Shown: positions 1 through 6,840 of the stretch, piece by piece | How positions within the stretch are numbered: the stretch's first letter is position 1 | Layout of the letters: each line of letters starts with the position of its first letter | Assembly (NCBI GenBank): GCA_046481785.1 | Contig: JAWOJF010000268.1 | Location: 1 to 14,230, forward strand | DNA from: JAWOJF01 sp046481785 | GTDB taxonomy: Bacteria > Bacteroidota > Ignavibacteria > Ignavibacteriales > Ignavibacteriaceae | Direction: 5' to 3' | DNA: 14,230 bases | The notes under the pieces: generated by a model | The model's database searches: none | What the model was told of the DNA's origin: nothing | The model's input: the letters and a program-made list of their open reading frames with translations, nothing else | Made by a program: the position numbers and the translations under genes

Positions 1-35
1 AGAAGTGACAGCCAAAAAGTAAAGTGAGGTTTCAT
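1..35 (-). CDS. Possible start of next gene, partial (signal-peptide-like N-terminus)
   Basis: An ATG at 33-35 opens a minus-strand frame that stays open to the window edge and reads MKPHFTFWLSL: one Lys, then hydrophobic residues, as at the start of a signal peptide. It lies 17 bases downstream of a LacI-type operator and about 50 bases downstream of a -10-like TATAAT, so a gene start is expected here. No clear Shine-Dalgarno is visible; the leader just before the ATG is A/T-rich. Only 11 full codons can be seen, so neither the reading frame's reality nor any function can be confirmed. It would be the first gene of the next transcription unit, perhaps another part of the same utilisation locus. 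Confidence 0.35.
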   Translation of the reverse strand, partial: MKPHFTFWLSL

Positions 36-51
36 AATTATTAAAGTTTTT

Positions 52-80
52 ATGTTACCGATAACTGTTACCGGTAACAT
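52..80 (-). promoter_or_regulatory. Tandem LacI-family-type operator
   Basis: Bases 66-79 are a perfect 14-base palindrome, TGTTACCGGTAACA, with the central CG typical of LacI/GalR-family operators. Immediately beside it, 53-66 is a second copy (TGTTACCGATAACT) with two mismatches. The whole 52-80 block is nearly identical to its own reverse complement, with three asymmetric positions. It overlaps the expected transcription start of the promoter at 84-112, the position expected for repression. It probably controls the gene starting at 35 rather than the GH51 unit, which ends in a terminator at 254-286. The regulator gene is not in the window. Confidence 0.7.
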
Positions 81-83
81 AAA

Positions 84-112
84 ATTATATTTTTAAAAAA
101 GCAAGAAAATAA
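84..112 (-). promoter_or_regulatory. Sigma70-like promoter for the gene left of the window
   Basis: On the minus strand a perfect -10 hexamer TATAAT (84-89) follows a weak -35 element TTATTT (107-112) with a 17-base spacer. The predicted start of transcription, near 76-78, falls inside the palindromic operator, giving a leader of about 40 bases before the ATG at 35. The surrounding DNA is very A/T-rich, so a chance TATAAT is possible. The support comes from the correct spacing and the coincidence with the operator. Bacteroidota-type housekeeping promoters can differ from the E. coli consensus. Confidence 0.45.
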
Positions 113-249
113 AAAGCTATTGTTAAAATTAGAATTATAAGTTTTAACCATGGAAGCTTTATAAACCATAAAAAATGTTCCGGAAAAAAAAATTTCCCCG
201 ATCAAAATTTGGTCAAATTACATTAAATGGACCAATTGCGTATTGAATA

Positions 250-286
250 TAAAAAAGCTGCTAAGACAAAATGAATTAGCAGCTTT
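250..286 (-). terminator. Rho-independent terminator of the GH51 unit
   Basis: Bases 254-264 (AAAGCTGCTAA) and 276-286 (TTAGCAGCTTT) form a perfect 11-base-pair stem with an 11-base loop. Read on the minus strand, the stem runs straight into a run of six T residues followed by TATATT. It lies about 60 bases past the GH51 stop codon and is the best terminator in the window. It closes the four-gene unit formed by the esterase, DUF362, GH43 and GH51 genes, and separates it from the promoter and operator to the left. Confidence 0.85.
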
Positions 287-346
287 AGTAGGAGGAAGTG
301 ACCAGAGTGTGAAAAATTTAAAGACTGTTGCTCTTCCCTAACAAAT

Positions 347-1876
347 CTATTTCCCATCCTTTACTTTTATCTGAGTGAATGAATGCGGAGGAAATGTATA
401 AGTAATTTTATTGTCTTTGGTTTTAATTTCTTTTACCAGAGGCATATATTCTTCTTTTTTATCATAAATGAAGGCTTCATTCAATTCATTAATGGTTATT
501 AGCGCAGCTTCAGCCTTTCCGTTAAATGCACCTGAACTATTGATTATTTCGGTTGTAATTTCCTTATCCTTATGCCTGTTTACAACATTAATACAAATAG
601 TATTTGTTTCCTTTGAGTAGACAGTTGTAACATCAAGAAAAGAAATTCCCTTGTATTTTTCAGTATTGAATGTATCACACTCAACATATGTATCAACCGA
701 GTAGCCAAGGCAGTTATTTGAGAATAATTTAAATGCATGGAATAATGGCGTTTTAAAACTTCCTTTTTCAGGATCAGTATTTAAAAGGGATGTTGCTAAA
801 GTAAAATTTGCCATTTTAACAACATCAGCATGACGTACAAAGGAATTCAGGCACTGAATTACCGGCAAAACAGATAAAAAATCTCTACCAAAAACTCCCC
901 ACTCATCAAATGATATGTAAATAGGATTTTTAAAGTCTTTCATTGCCCTTATGGTCGAAATCTCGGCGGCAGGTATTATTATCTTCTCTTCAAAGTCCAT
1001 AGCACTTTGGCCCATATAAGTATAATAGTCGGGTGAATTTTCCCAATAGCGGTGTATAGAGAGATACTCAATCATATCTCCAAGTCCTGCAAGTACTTCC
1101 CTGTTCCAATCAACCCACTGGCCGGTACTTTCGTAATATGATGAGCCTGAAGCTACCAGCTTTATGGTATTATCAACAGCTATCATAGCTTTAGCTGCTT
1201 CTCTTGCAATCTTAACATAATCTTCAGCATTTTTATATCCAAGTTCCCAGGGGAAACCATCAACTTCGTTGCCGAGATCCCATATTTTTACATTGTAAGG
1301 TTTCTCGTGCCCGTTATTAATTCGTAAATCCGAATAATATGTTCCTTTTTTATAATTGCAGTATTCAACCCAATAAACAGCATCCATTATGTCGCTAAGG
1401 CCAAGATTTACACATACTATATTTTCACTACCTATTGCTTTGTTAAGCGCAAACCATTCATCAGTTCCTACATGATTATTATCAATTCCGCCCCATGCAA
1501 GATTTATACGGGCAGGACGTTTATCCTTAGGCCCGATACCATCCTGCCAGTTATATCCCATAACAAAATTCCCACCGGGCCAGCGCATATTGGTAATCTT
1601 TAATTCTTTCATCGCTTCAATGTAGTCTTTCCTGAATCCGTTTTCATCGGCAAGAGGAGAGGAAGGATCATATAAGTTTCCATAAAGAGTATTAAAGCTA
1701 ACAGTGTCAGGTAAGCCCATCCGTCTTCCGCTGAACTCGATAGGCTCCATAAAAACACCATATATTTTGGGATCAATTTCCCCGATTGTTCTGTCAATAT
1801 CAATTTTGATCTTTGCTGTTTGAGCAGAGAGAGAAATAAAAAGAAGAAATATTAATGTAGTAAGGATTTTTTTCAT
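347..1876 (-). CDS. GH51 alpha-L-arabinofuranosidase, secreted
   Basis: This 509-residue protein removes alpha-L-arabinofuranosyl side groups from arabinoxylan or arabinan by retaining hydrolysis. Residues 1-19 form a Sec signal peptide (MKKILTTLIFLLFISLSAQ), so it is probably periplasmic; many bacterial GH51 enzymes lack one. Family marks are RWPGGN (98-103), the acid/base Glu204 in LGNEVDG, the SIHRYW stretch (273-278) and the nucleophile Glu325 in SFDEWG. Residues from about 400 form the usual C-terminal beta domain. Between the N-terminal YGVFMEP and the LYGNLYDP stretch there are about 15 residues more than I expect in the common GH51 layout. The ATG at 1876 has a weak GGA-type ribosome site (CGGAA). 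It is the last gene of unit B, 67 bases after the GH43 gene and upstream of a strong terminator. The family call is firm; the exact substrate (arabinoxylan, arabinan or an oligosaccharide) is inferred from the neighbours. Confidence 0.9.
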   Translation of the reverse strand: MKKILTTLIFLLFISLSAQTAKIKIDIDRTIGEIDPKIYGVFMEPIEFSGRRMGLPDTVSFNTLYGNLYDPSSPLADENGFRKDYIEAMKELKITNMRWPGGNFVMGYNWQDGIGPKDKRPARINLAWGGIDNNHVGTDEWFALNKAIGSENIVCVNLGLSDIMDAVYWVEYCNYKKGTYYSDLRINNGHEKPYNVKIWDLGNEVDGFPWELGYKNAEDYVKIAREAAKAMIAVDNTIKLVASGSSYYESTGQWVDWNREVLAGLGDMIEYLSIHRYWENSPDYYTYMGQSAMDFEEKIIIPAAEISTIRAMKDFKNPIYISFDEWGVFGRDFLSVLPVIQCLNSFVRHADVVKMANFTLATSLLNTDPEKGSFKTPLFHAFKLFSNNCLGYSVDTYVECDTFNTEKYKGISFLDVTTVYSKETNTICINVVNRHKDKEITTEIINSSGAFNGKAEAALITINELNEAFIYDKKEEYMPLVKEIKTKDNKITYTFPPHSFTQIKVKDGK

Positions 1877-1943
1877 GAATTATTCCGATTATGTGTTAGG
1901 ACTATATGCTGCATCACTTAAGGATGTTAATCTTTAAATCCGG

Positions 1944-3284
1944 CTATTCAAAACTTATCCAATCTATCTCAACATTATCATTGTCTCTCAATTGTATAAC
2001 CAGGTTATGAATTCCTGTTTGATATCCTGTTAAAGGGGCATTAGTAATTTTCCATTCAGCAGTTTCAGGAATTTTTATTTCTGCTAAGATTGGCCCATCA
2101 TTTTTATTTAAACGGAATTGCAAAGTGCCGCCGGTTTTTGACGAAGCCCTTATATTAACTGAATTATATTTATTATTTCCGAAATCAATACTGTTATATT
2201 GTATCCATGAACTTTCAGTATCAAGCACCGACTTCCAGCCTTCAAATTTATTTAATGTGTCAAGAAAGGCTATTGATGCACCTTTATCACTTATATAGCT
2301 GTATCTGTCAACCTGTATTTTAGCTGAAGCATCTGTTACGCCAACACCTCTTAGTGTAGGTATTACTTTTTGAATTGTACCATCTTCGTTAAAAAACAGG
2401 CTGTCAGCCCGTACCGACCTGTTTTTATCAAACTCCGGTGACAGATCATTATGATGATAAAACAAATACCATTGATCATTAAATTCAATTATTGACTGGT
2501 GATTAGTCCAGCAGCCGGTAGGATGCTGATCCATTATAACACCGGTAACTTTAAAAGGACCCAGCGGACTATCACCAACAGCATATTCAAGCCTCTCGGT
2601 GCTGTCTTCCACGTGAGGGTATGTTAAGTAATAAATGCCGTTACGCTCAAACAAGAAGGGGCCTTCCTTTAATCCCTTTTCGGGAAGATTTGCAATTAGC
2701 ACTGGTTCTGAATCCAGTTCCAGCATATTGTCTTTCAGCTTAGCCGCATAGAAGTTCCTTGCAGCCCAGTACAGATAAGCTTGTCCGTCTTTATCAATAA
2801 ATACATTAGGATCAATACCCCGAACACCTTTGATGGGTTCTGCCTGCGGTGTATAAGGCCCTTCAGGTTTGTCAGCCACAGCAACACCAATTCTAAAACC
2901 TCTGCCATAAGCAACAGTATCTTTAACTCCGGCGGGGAAATAGAAATAATATTTGCCATCTTTAGAAATACAATCCGGAGCCCACATGCTATACCCGGTT
3001 GGATCAACCCACTCTACATTTTCCTGGCTAACAATTACACCATGATCTGTCCAGTCGGTCAGGTTTGAAGAAGAAAATACATGATAATCTTCCATACAAA
3101 ACCATCCGATACGCCCGCGGCTTTCAGTACATGGAATATCATGTGAAGGGTAAACATACACTTTACCGTTAAATACCCTGGCAGCAGGGTCGGCAGTAAA
3201 CTGATCAGTTATAAGAGGATTTTGGGCAAATGTACTGCCGCCGGCAAAGAGCAGCAGTACAAAAACTTTGAACAGGTTATTCAA
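1944..3284 (-). CDS. GH43 arabinofuranosidase/xylosidase with CBM6-like C-terminus
   Basis: A five-bladed beta-propeller glycosidase that likely removes arabinose or xylose from xylan or arabinan oligosaccharides by inversion. Numbered from the chosen start (446 residues), the GH43 catalytic triad is visible: base Asp32 in TADPAA, pKa modulator Asp158 in GIDPN and acid Glu207 in KEGPF. A signal peptide, MNNLFKVFVLLLFAGGSTFA, precedes QNPLITDQF. From about residue 320 the chain looks like a CBM6 beta-sandwich (YNSVNIRASS, LQFRLN, and NVEIDWISFE at the end), usually a xylan or arabinose-side-chain binder. I start it at the TTG at 3284 because AGAGG lies 7 bases upstream; an upstream in-frame TTG at 3299 would add five residues but would contain this ribosome site. 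It sits 39 bases after the DUF362 gene. GH43 is certain in family; arabinofuranosidase versus xylosidase is not resolved, nor is the subfamily. Confidence 0.88.
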   Translation of the reverse strand: MNNLFKVFVLLLFAGGSTFAQNPLITDQFTADPAARVFNGKVYVYPSHDIPCTESRGRIGWFCMEDYHVFSSSNLTDWTDHGVIVSQENVEWVDPTGYSMWAPDCISKDGKYYFYFPAGVKDTVAYGRGFRIGVAVADKPEGPYTPQAEPIKGVRGIDPNVFIDKDGQAYLYWAARNFYAAKLKDNMLELDSEPVLIANLPEKGLKEGPFLFERNGIYYLTYPHVEDSTERLEYAVGDSPLGPFKVTGVIMDQHPTGCWTNHQSIIEFNDQWYLFYHHNDLSPEFDKNRSVRADSLFFNEDGTIQKVIPTLRGVGVTDASAKIQVDRYSYISDKGASIAFLDTLNKFEGWKSVLDTESSWIQYNSIDFGNNKYNSVNIRASSKTGGTLQFRLNKNDGPILAEIKIPETAEWKITNAPLTGYQTGIHNLVIQLRDNDNVEIDWISFE

Positions 3285-3291
3285 ACTATCG

Positions 3292-3296
3292 CCTCT
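3292..3296 (-). promoter_or_regulatory. Ribosome binding site deciding a TTG start
   Basis: On the minus strand AGAGG is followed by the seven bases CGATAGT and then the TTG codon at 3284-3282, an ideal Shine-Dalgarno distance. The alternative TTG at 3299 would place this element inside the coding region, and no comparable purine run lies upstream of it. The signal peptide also begins more naturally at the inner TTG. Confidence 0.7.
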
Positions 3297-3301
3297 CAAA
3301 T

Positions 3302-3319
3302 GTATTTTATAAAAAATAC
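3302..3319 (-). repeat. Small A/T hairpin between DUF362 and GH43 genes
   Basis: GTATTTT (3302-3308) and AAAATAC (3313-3319) form a perfect 7-base-pair stem with a 4-base loop in the 39-base gap. With so few G/C pairs it is weak, and it lacks a good T-tract, so I do not call it a terminator. It could be an mRNA end or processing element, or chance in A/T-rich DNA. Confidence 0.3.
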
Positions 3320-3323
3320 TTTT

Positions 3324-5333
3324 TTATTTTAGCAATACTAGCTTCCTTGAAGCCGAATAATTGTTTGCGGTAATTTTATAAAAGTAAACGCCGCTTGAGA
3401 GCTGCCTTGCATCAAAACTTGCCACATAAGATCCCGCAGGCATGTCACTATTAACTATAGTTGCAACTTCTTTTCCGGCAACATCATAAACCTTTATAGT
3501 TACTTTTGAATACTCAGGAATTGAATACGAAATTTTCGTAGTTGGGTTAAAGGGATTTGGATAATTCTGGCTTAAACTATAATCAGCCGGCATATTTAAT
3601 TCTTCTTCAACACTGGTAGAGTTCATCAGCTTAATTAATTCAATGCCGGAATCAAGCCCAAGATTTCTTGAGTACTGCATATCGGAGGCGTTATTCCAGT
3701 GTTCATGTGTACCCAGGCTTGTTAAGTAAATACCGGTTCCGTTCGGATCATACTTAATACTGTCAGGCCAAAGTGTAGTATCAGAAGCCTGGTGTAAGTA
3801 ATCATCTGCTGCAGGCTTCTGAGGATAAGTTCCGGCACCATCACCAATATTCCTGGCGGCAGTAAATTCTGTGCGGAGGAAATCATATCCAACTGATTCA
3901 ATAGCAACTGGGTCTAAAGAAGCAAAGACTGATGACATGAAGTCCGTATTAAATGGCTGCATTGTAAATTTTTTGGGAAAACTGATTTCCTGGTCGGCTG
4001 TCCATAAAGCATCCATCAAATAAAATAATGTTTTACCGCCAAGAAGCTTATGCCCCATTAAATCAACCTGTACGCGGTACATTCCATACTCAGTTCTGCT
4101 CACTCCGGGTTTGTTGGGTGTTTCCTGCGGATCGATAAGGCCATTATGCAGATGAGATGCATCAGCACGAGTATGTGAACCAAAATGGTTTTTTGCGAAC
4201 ATTGTCATTCCGGCACGCTTATGCCCTTTAAGCATTGGAACGTTCAGCAGATATTCGGCATCTTCGAAAATTTGATATAAATAATCATCAGTTACAGGAT
4301 TACCGCCGGGTCTGTTAGCATCCCATACATTTTCACGAAGCACTTCTCCCTTATCTGAATATAATACTTTTGCAGTAGTGCTTGCTGCAAACTGCTCCCT
4401 TCCGAGAGCAGAATAATCATCATGACTTAAATAGTGAACGTCCGGAAATTCTGCATGCCACATATCATAACAATGTTTATAAGTATTTCTCATCGGATCT
4501 CCGATATAAATATCGTTTTGAGATACCTCAACTACATTAACCAATTGCCTTAGAACAGCAAGAATAACCTGTGGAGAAGTTTCTGAAATCCCATAAGAGC
4601 CATTAGCTGTTACAGAAAGATCGTTGGGACTGTAATTTCCTCCCCAGCCGCTTACATTATTTATTTTAATAAATATTTTTTCTCCCTGCTGATAAATAAC
4701 AGTTCCCTTACCTCTTGTATTGTTATGATATTTAAATATTTCATCCCATGCATTCTTATCAGTTGATTGGCCTGTTAAAGACTGAATTGCTTTACTTACC
4801 ATTCCATCAATCACAACCTGATCGTTGTTTTCAGGCATCCACCATCCATGGCCCACAGCATTAGGCACACAGTTTTCATTTGTTGCCGCTGGATCATAAA
4901 CCCACACAACCCTTCCGGGGAAAATACCCTTACCTTCACCGGTTGGAGCATTGGCCTCATGAATTGAATTGGGAAGTATAACATCAGGATTATCGGAAAA
5001 ATCATTAACTACTGCAAAACCAAATAGTACAACAGCAACAAGTGCATAGTAAGGAGAAAGAAATATTTTCTTTTTAGTTTTCCAGTAAATAAGTGCAGAC
5101 CCGATAAGGGCAGCCATATACATTATAAATCCGGAGGCAAACGGTGCCGCTGCTTTAACACAGGGGTACTCGGCTCTGCTCGGTTTAGGTATTACACGTA
5201 TTAATATCCATGCCAACGCAGCTAACCCGATGATGGGAAATAAAAGCTTGTAAAAACCATCAGGTAATGTAATCTTTCTTATTCTACCAGTTTTTGGACA
5301 TACTTTCACGAATTTCTGAAACAATGTTTTCAT
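3324..5333 (-). CDS. DUF362-domain membrane protein with T9SS sorting tail
   Basis: A 669-residue protein of the DUF362 family, whose biochemical role is unknown. The N-terminal part is membrane-embedded: helices at about 28-48, 66-84 and 91-109, with KTGRIRK before the first and KTKKK after the second, which places the rest of the chain outside the inner membrane. A YPCVKAAAP motif (56-64) sits between helices 1 and 2. Residues about 135-565 are the DUF362 domain, recognised by NVPMLKGHKRAG (364-375), KNHFGSHTR (381-389) and ASLDPVAIESVGYDFL (471-486). No ferredoxin-type CxxCxxC cluster is visible. A short linker leads to a Por/T9SS C-terminal domain (about 585-669, SLSQNYPNPFNPTT to RKLVLLK). 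Three membrane helices together with a T9SS tail are hard to reconcile. AAAGGGG four bases before the ATG at 5333 is a good ribosome site. It lies 93 bases after the esterase gene and was probably co-transcribed with the glycosidases. Confidence is for the family and architecture, not function. Confidence 0.8.
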   Translation of the reverse strand: MKTLFQKFVKVCPKTGRIRKITLPDGFYKLLFPIIGLAALAWILIRVIPKPSRAEYPCVKAAAPFASGFIMYMAALIGSALIYWKTKKKIFLSPYYALVAVVLFGFAVVNDFSDNPDVILPNSIHEANAPTGEGKGIFPGRVVWVYDPAATNENCVPNAVGHGWWMPENNDQVVIDGMVSKAIQSLTGQSTDKNAWDEIFKYHNNTRGKGTVIYQQGEKIFIKINNVSGWGGNYSPNDLSVTANGSYGISETSPQVILAVLRQLVNVVEVSQNDIYIGDPMRNTYKHCYDMWHAEFPDVHYLSHDDYSALGREQFAASTTAKVLYSDKGEVLRENVWDANRPGGNPVTDDYLYQIFEDAEYLLNVPMLKGHKRAGMTMFAKNHFGSHTRADASHLHNGLIDPQETPNKPGVSRTEYGMYRVQVDLMGHKLLGGKTLFYLMDALWTADQEISFPKKFTMQPFNTDFMSSVFASLDPVAIESVGYDFLRTEFTAARNIGDGAGTYPQKPAADDYLHQASDTTLWPDSIKYDPNGTGIYLTSLGTHEHWNNASDMQYSRNLGLDSGIELIKLMNSTSVEEELNMPADYSLSQNYPNPFNPTTKISYSIPEYSKVTIKVYDVAGKEVATIVNSDMPAGSYVASFDARQLSSGVYFYKITANNYSASRKLVLLK

Positions 5334-5426
5334 TTTACCCCTTTATTAGGTTTGAGCCAGTTCCTTATTCTCGAAATTTTATTATTATAGTTTATTTTCG
5401 ACATTTTAATTTAGACAATTTCGCAC

Positions 5427-6590
5427 TTATTTTATTAAAATAAATTTCCTTGTCTCTGTAAAAGTTCCTGACTGAATTTTATAAAAATAAACGCCGCTTG
5501 TATAAGCTGAAGCATTAAACTGTATATCATGTTTTCCCTGCGTTTTATATCCATTTACAAGCGTTGAAATTTCTTTCCCAAGCAGATTATAAATTTTTAA
5601 GGTTACATAATCATTTTTTGCAAGCTGGTAGCTAATTGTTGTTACAGGGTTAAACGGGTTTGGATAGTTCTGTGACAAATTATATTCTGGAAAAGGTGCG
5701 TTTTCTTCAACAGCGGATGCTGTTTCTTTAAATAACAACTGGGAAAAATGGTAAAGGCCGTATTTCCAAACTCTCCAGTCATGCCCCCCTTTATCTACTA
5801 AATTATAAATGTGAGGCACATTGTGCTGTTCAAGATAATCATGGGTTTGCTGGCTGAAAGGAAGAAGCCCGTCATTAGTGCCGCATGAAATCCAGAGTTT
5901 TGATATACTATCTCTTACTGCTGAAGGATCAGGAACAAGCGCTGAAGGGGACTTTACATTTGGAGCAGCAGAAAAAGCACCAACCCATGCAAAAACGTTA
6001 AGATTTCCCAATCCAAAATTAAGCGACTGCCCGCCTCCCATTGATAAACCTGCAATAGCCCGGTTTTCCCTGCCTGTTAAAACAGAGTAAGCAGAGTCTA
6101 TAAAAGGAATAAGATCATTCAAAAGATCAAATTCAAATGTCTCGAAAGCTTTAACTTTAACCGGATCATACATGTCTCCACCGGCATCATCATTTGGCAT
6201 GGCACGCCCATTAGGAAGAACAACAATCATTTGCTCAAGTTTTTGATCGGCATACAAATTATCAAGAATAATATGTGGGCGGCCATTATTAAACCATTCC
6301 CGTTCATCTCCGCCGATGCCATGCAGTAAATAAAGTACATTATACTTCTTTTCTTCAGAATATCCGGGCGGAGTATAAATCAATGTCTGCCTGTTTACAC
6401 CTACAGTAGTTGAATGATAAGTTACAGTAGTTATATTTCCACGTTCAATATTTTGTCTTTGTGTATCAAAACCGGAAGGTGGTGCAGGAAATTCATTGTC
6501 TTGTGAATAACTGCTTGAAAAGAATAATAAGGATAATAAGGATATTAAAGACACCAGATTAATACTTAAAAAGGGTTTTCGGAAATACAT
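5427..6590 (-). CDS. CE1-type feruloyl/acetyl-xylan esterase with T9SS sorting tail
   Basis: An alpha/beta-hydrolase of 387 residues that probably cleaves ferulate or acetyl esters on xylan. After a signal peptide (about 1-30, ending SSSYSQ) the esterase domain spans about 45-290. Visible features are the oxyanion strand YLLHGIGGD (87-95), nucleophile Ser183 in GLSMGG, probable acid Asp240 in CGTND and His270 in KGGHDW. Residues about 303-387 are a T9SS C-terminal sorting domain (LSQNYPNPFNP to RKFILIK), so the enzyme is predicted to be exported across the outer membrane. It is the first gene of unit B: the preceding gene ends in a terminator and a 250-base spacer intervenes. AAAGGA lies 5 bases before the ATG at 6590. 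Unlike the esterase at the right edge it has no CBM48-like domain. CE1-like hydrolases also act on other esters, so the substrate is inferred mainly from its neighbours. Confidence 0.85.
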   Translation of the reverse strand: MYFRKPFLSINLVSLISLLSLLFFSSSYSQDNEFPAPPSGFDTQRQNIERGNITTVTYHSTTVGVNRQTLIYTPPGYSEEKKYNVLYLLHGIGGDEREWFNNGRPHIILDNLYADQKLEQMIVVLPNGRAMPNDDAGGDMYDPVKVKAFETFEFDLLNDLIPFIDSAYSVLTGRENRAIAGLSMGGGQSLNFGLGNLNVFAWVGAFSAAPNVKSPSALVPDPSAVRDSISKLWISCGTNDGLLPFSQQTHDYLEQHNVPHIYNLVDKGGHDWRVWKYGLYHFSQLLFKETASAVEENAPFPEYNLSQNYPNPFNPVTTISYQLAKNDYVTLKIYNLLGKEISTLVNGYKTQGKHDIQFNASAYTSGVYFYKIQSGTFTETRKFILIK

Positions 6591-6674
6591 ATGTTCCTTT
6601 ATGTGTCAGTTTAAAAGAGATAACTTATAACTTCAGATTTTTTATTACATGGCAATAGGGAAGTTAAAGAAGTT

Positions 6675-6695
6675 TGGTTTTCCCCCAGTAAACCA
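6675..6695 (-). repeat. Inverted repeat in spacer, possible operator for unit B
   Basis: TGGTTT (6675-6680) and AAACCA (6690-6695) form a 6-base inverted repeat around a 9-base C-rich centre, about 85-115 bases before the esterase ATG. The position suits a regulator site or an upstream hairpin for unit B. No clear -35/-10 pair was found beside it, and the repeat does not resemble the LacI-type operator at 52-80. Chance is possible. Confidence 0.25.
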
Positions 6696-6728
6696 TTTTA
6701 TTTATTTCCCAAATGAAAAACACCCCCA

Positions 6729-6765
6729 ATAAATAAAAAACCCCATCTATATAATATAAAGATGG
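6729..6765 (-). terminator. Rho-independent terminator after the GH9 gene
   Basis: CCATCT (6743-6748) and AGATGG (6760-6765) form a 6-base-pair stem. Across one mismatch, three further A/T pairs close a 3-base loop. On the minus strand the stem is followed by GG and a T-rich run (TTTTTTATTTATT). It lies about 75 bases past the GH9 stop and separates unit A from unit B. The stem is weaker than the terminator at 254-286, so some read-through into unit B is plausible. Confidence 0.65.
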
Positions 6766-6795
6766 AGTCTAAAATAACAGCCAATTCAAGTATTT

Positions 6796-6833
6796 AATCA
6801 ACCATATTACGAACGTTAAAAAAACGGTTGATT
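6796..6833. repeat. 8-base inverted repeat just after the GH9 stop
   Basis: AATCAACC (6796-6803) and GGTTGATT (6826-6833) are perfect inverse copies with a 22-base A/T-rich centre containing the palindrome AACGTT. It begins 7 bases after the GH9 stop codon and precedes the terminator hairpin. It has no T-run on the minus strand, so a role as a second terminator is unlikely. An mRNA 3' stabilising hairpin or a protein-binding site are possible. Confidence 0.35.
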
Positions 6834-6840
6834 TTTGGTA

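Larger units (their letters stand above)
36..346. other. Intergenic regulatory region downstream of the GH51 gene
   Basis: No coding region is supported here on either strand. From right to left it holds about 60 bases of 3' leader after the GH51 stop, the terminator at 254-286, an A/T-rich stretch (about 113-250), a promoter (84-112) and a LacI-type operator (52-80). Within the A/T-rich stretch there is a 6-base inverted repeat, TTGGTC (209-214) and GACCAA (230-235), with a 15-base spacer. A GGAAA/TTTCC pair flanking a homopolymeric run lies near 182-197. Neither of these last two can be given a function. Confidence 0.6.

Noticed and set aside
2542..2551. Second LacI-type site resembling ACCGGTAACT
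   Set aside because: It matches only half of the palindrome and lies inside the GH43 coding region.
2781..3068. Plus-strand frame of 95 codons
   Set aside because: It lies wholly opposite the GH43 gene, has no ribosome site or recognisable domain, and the minus-strand gene has intact catalytic motifs.
1944..3299. GH43 start at the outer TTG (3299)
   Set aside because: A well-spaced AGAGG lies between the two TTG codons and would fall inside the coding region; the inner TTG gives a cleaner signal peptide.
5384..5418. Internal promoter before the DUF362 gene (TATAAT at 5384-5389, TTGTCT at 5413-5418)
   Set aside because: The spacer between the two hexamers is 23 bases, too long, and no better -35 is seen at 16-18 bases; the DNA is A/T-rich.
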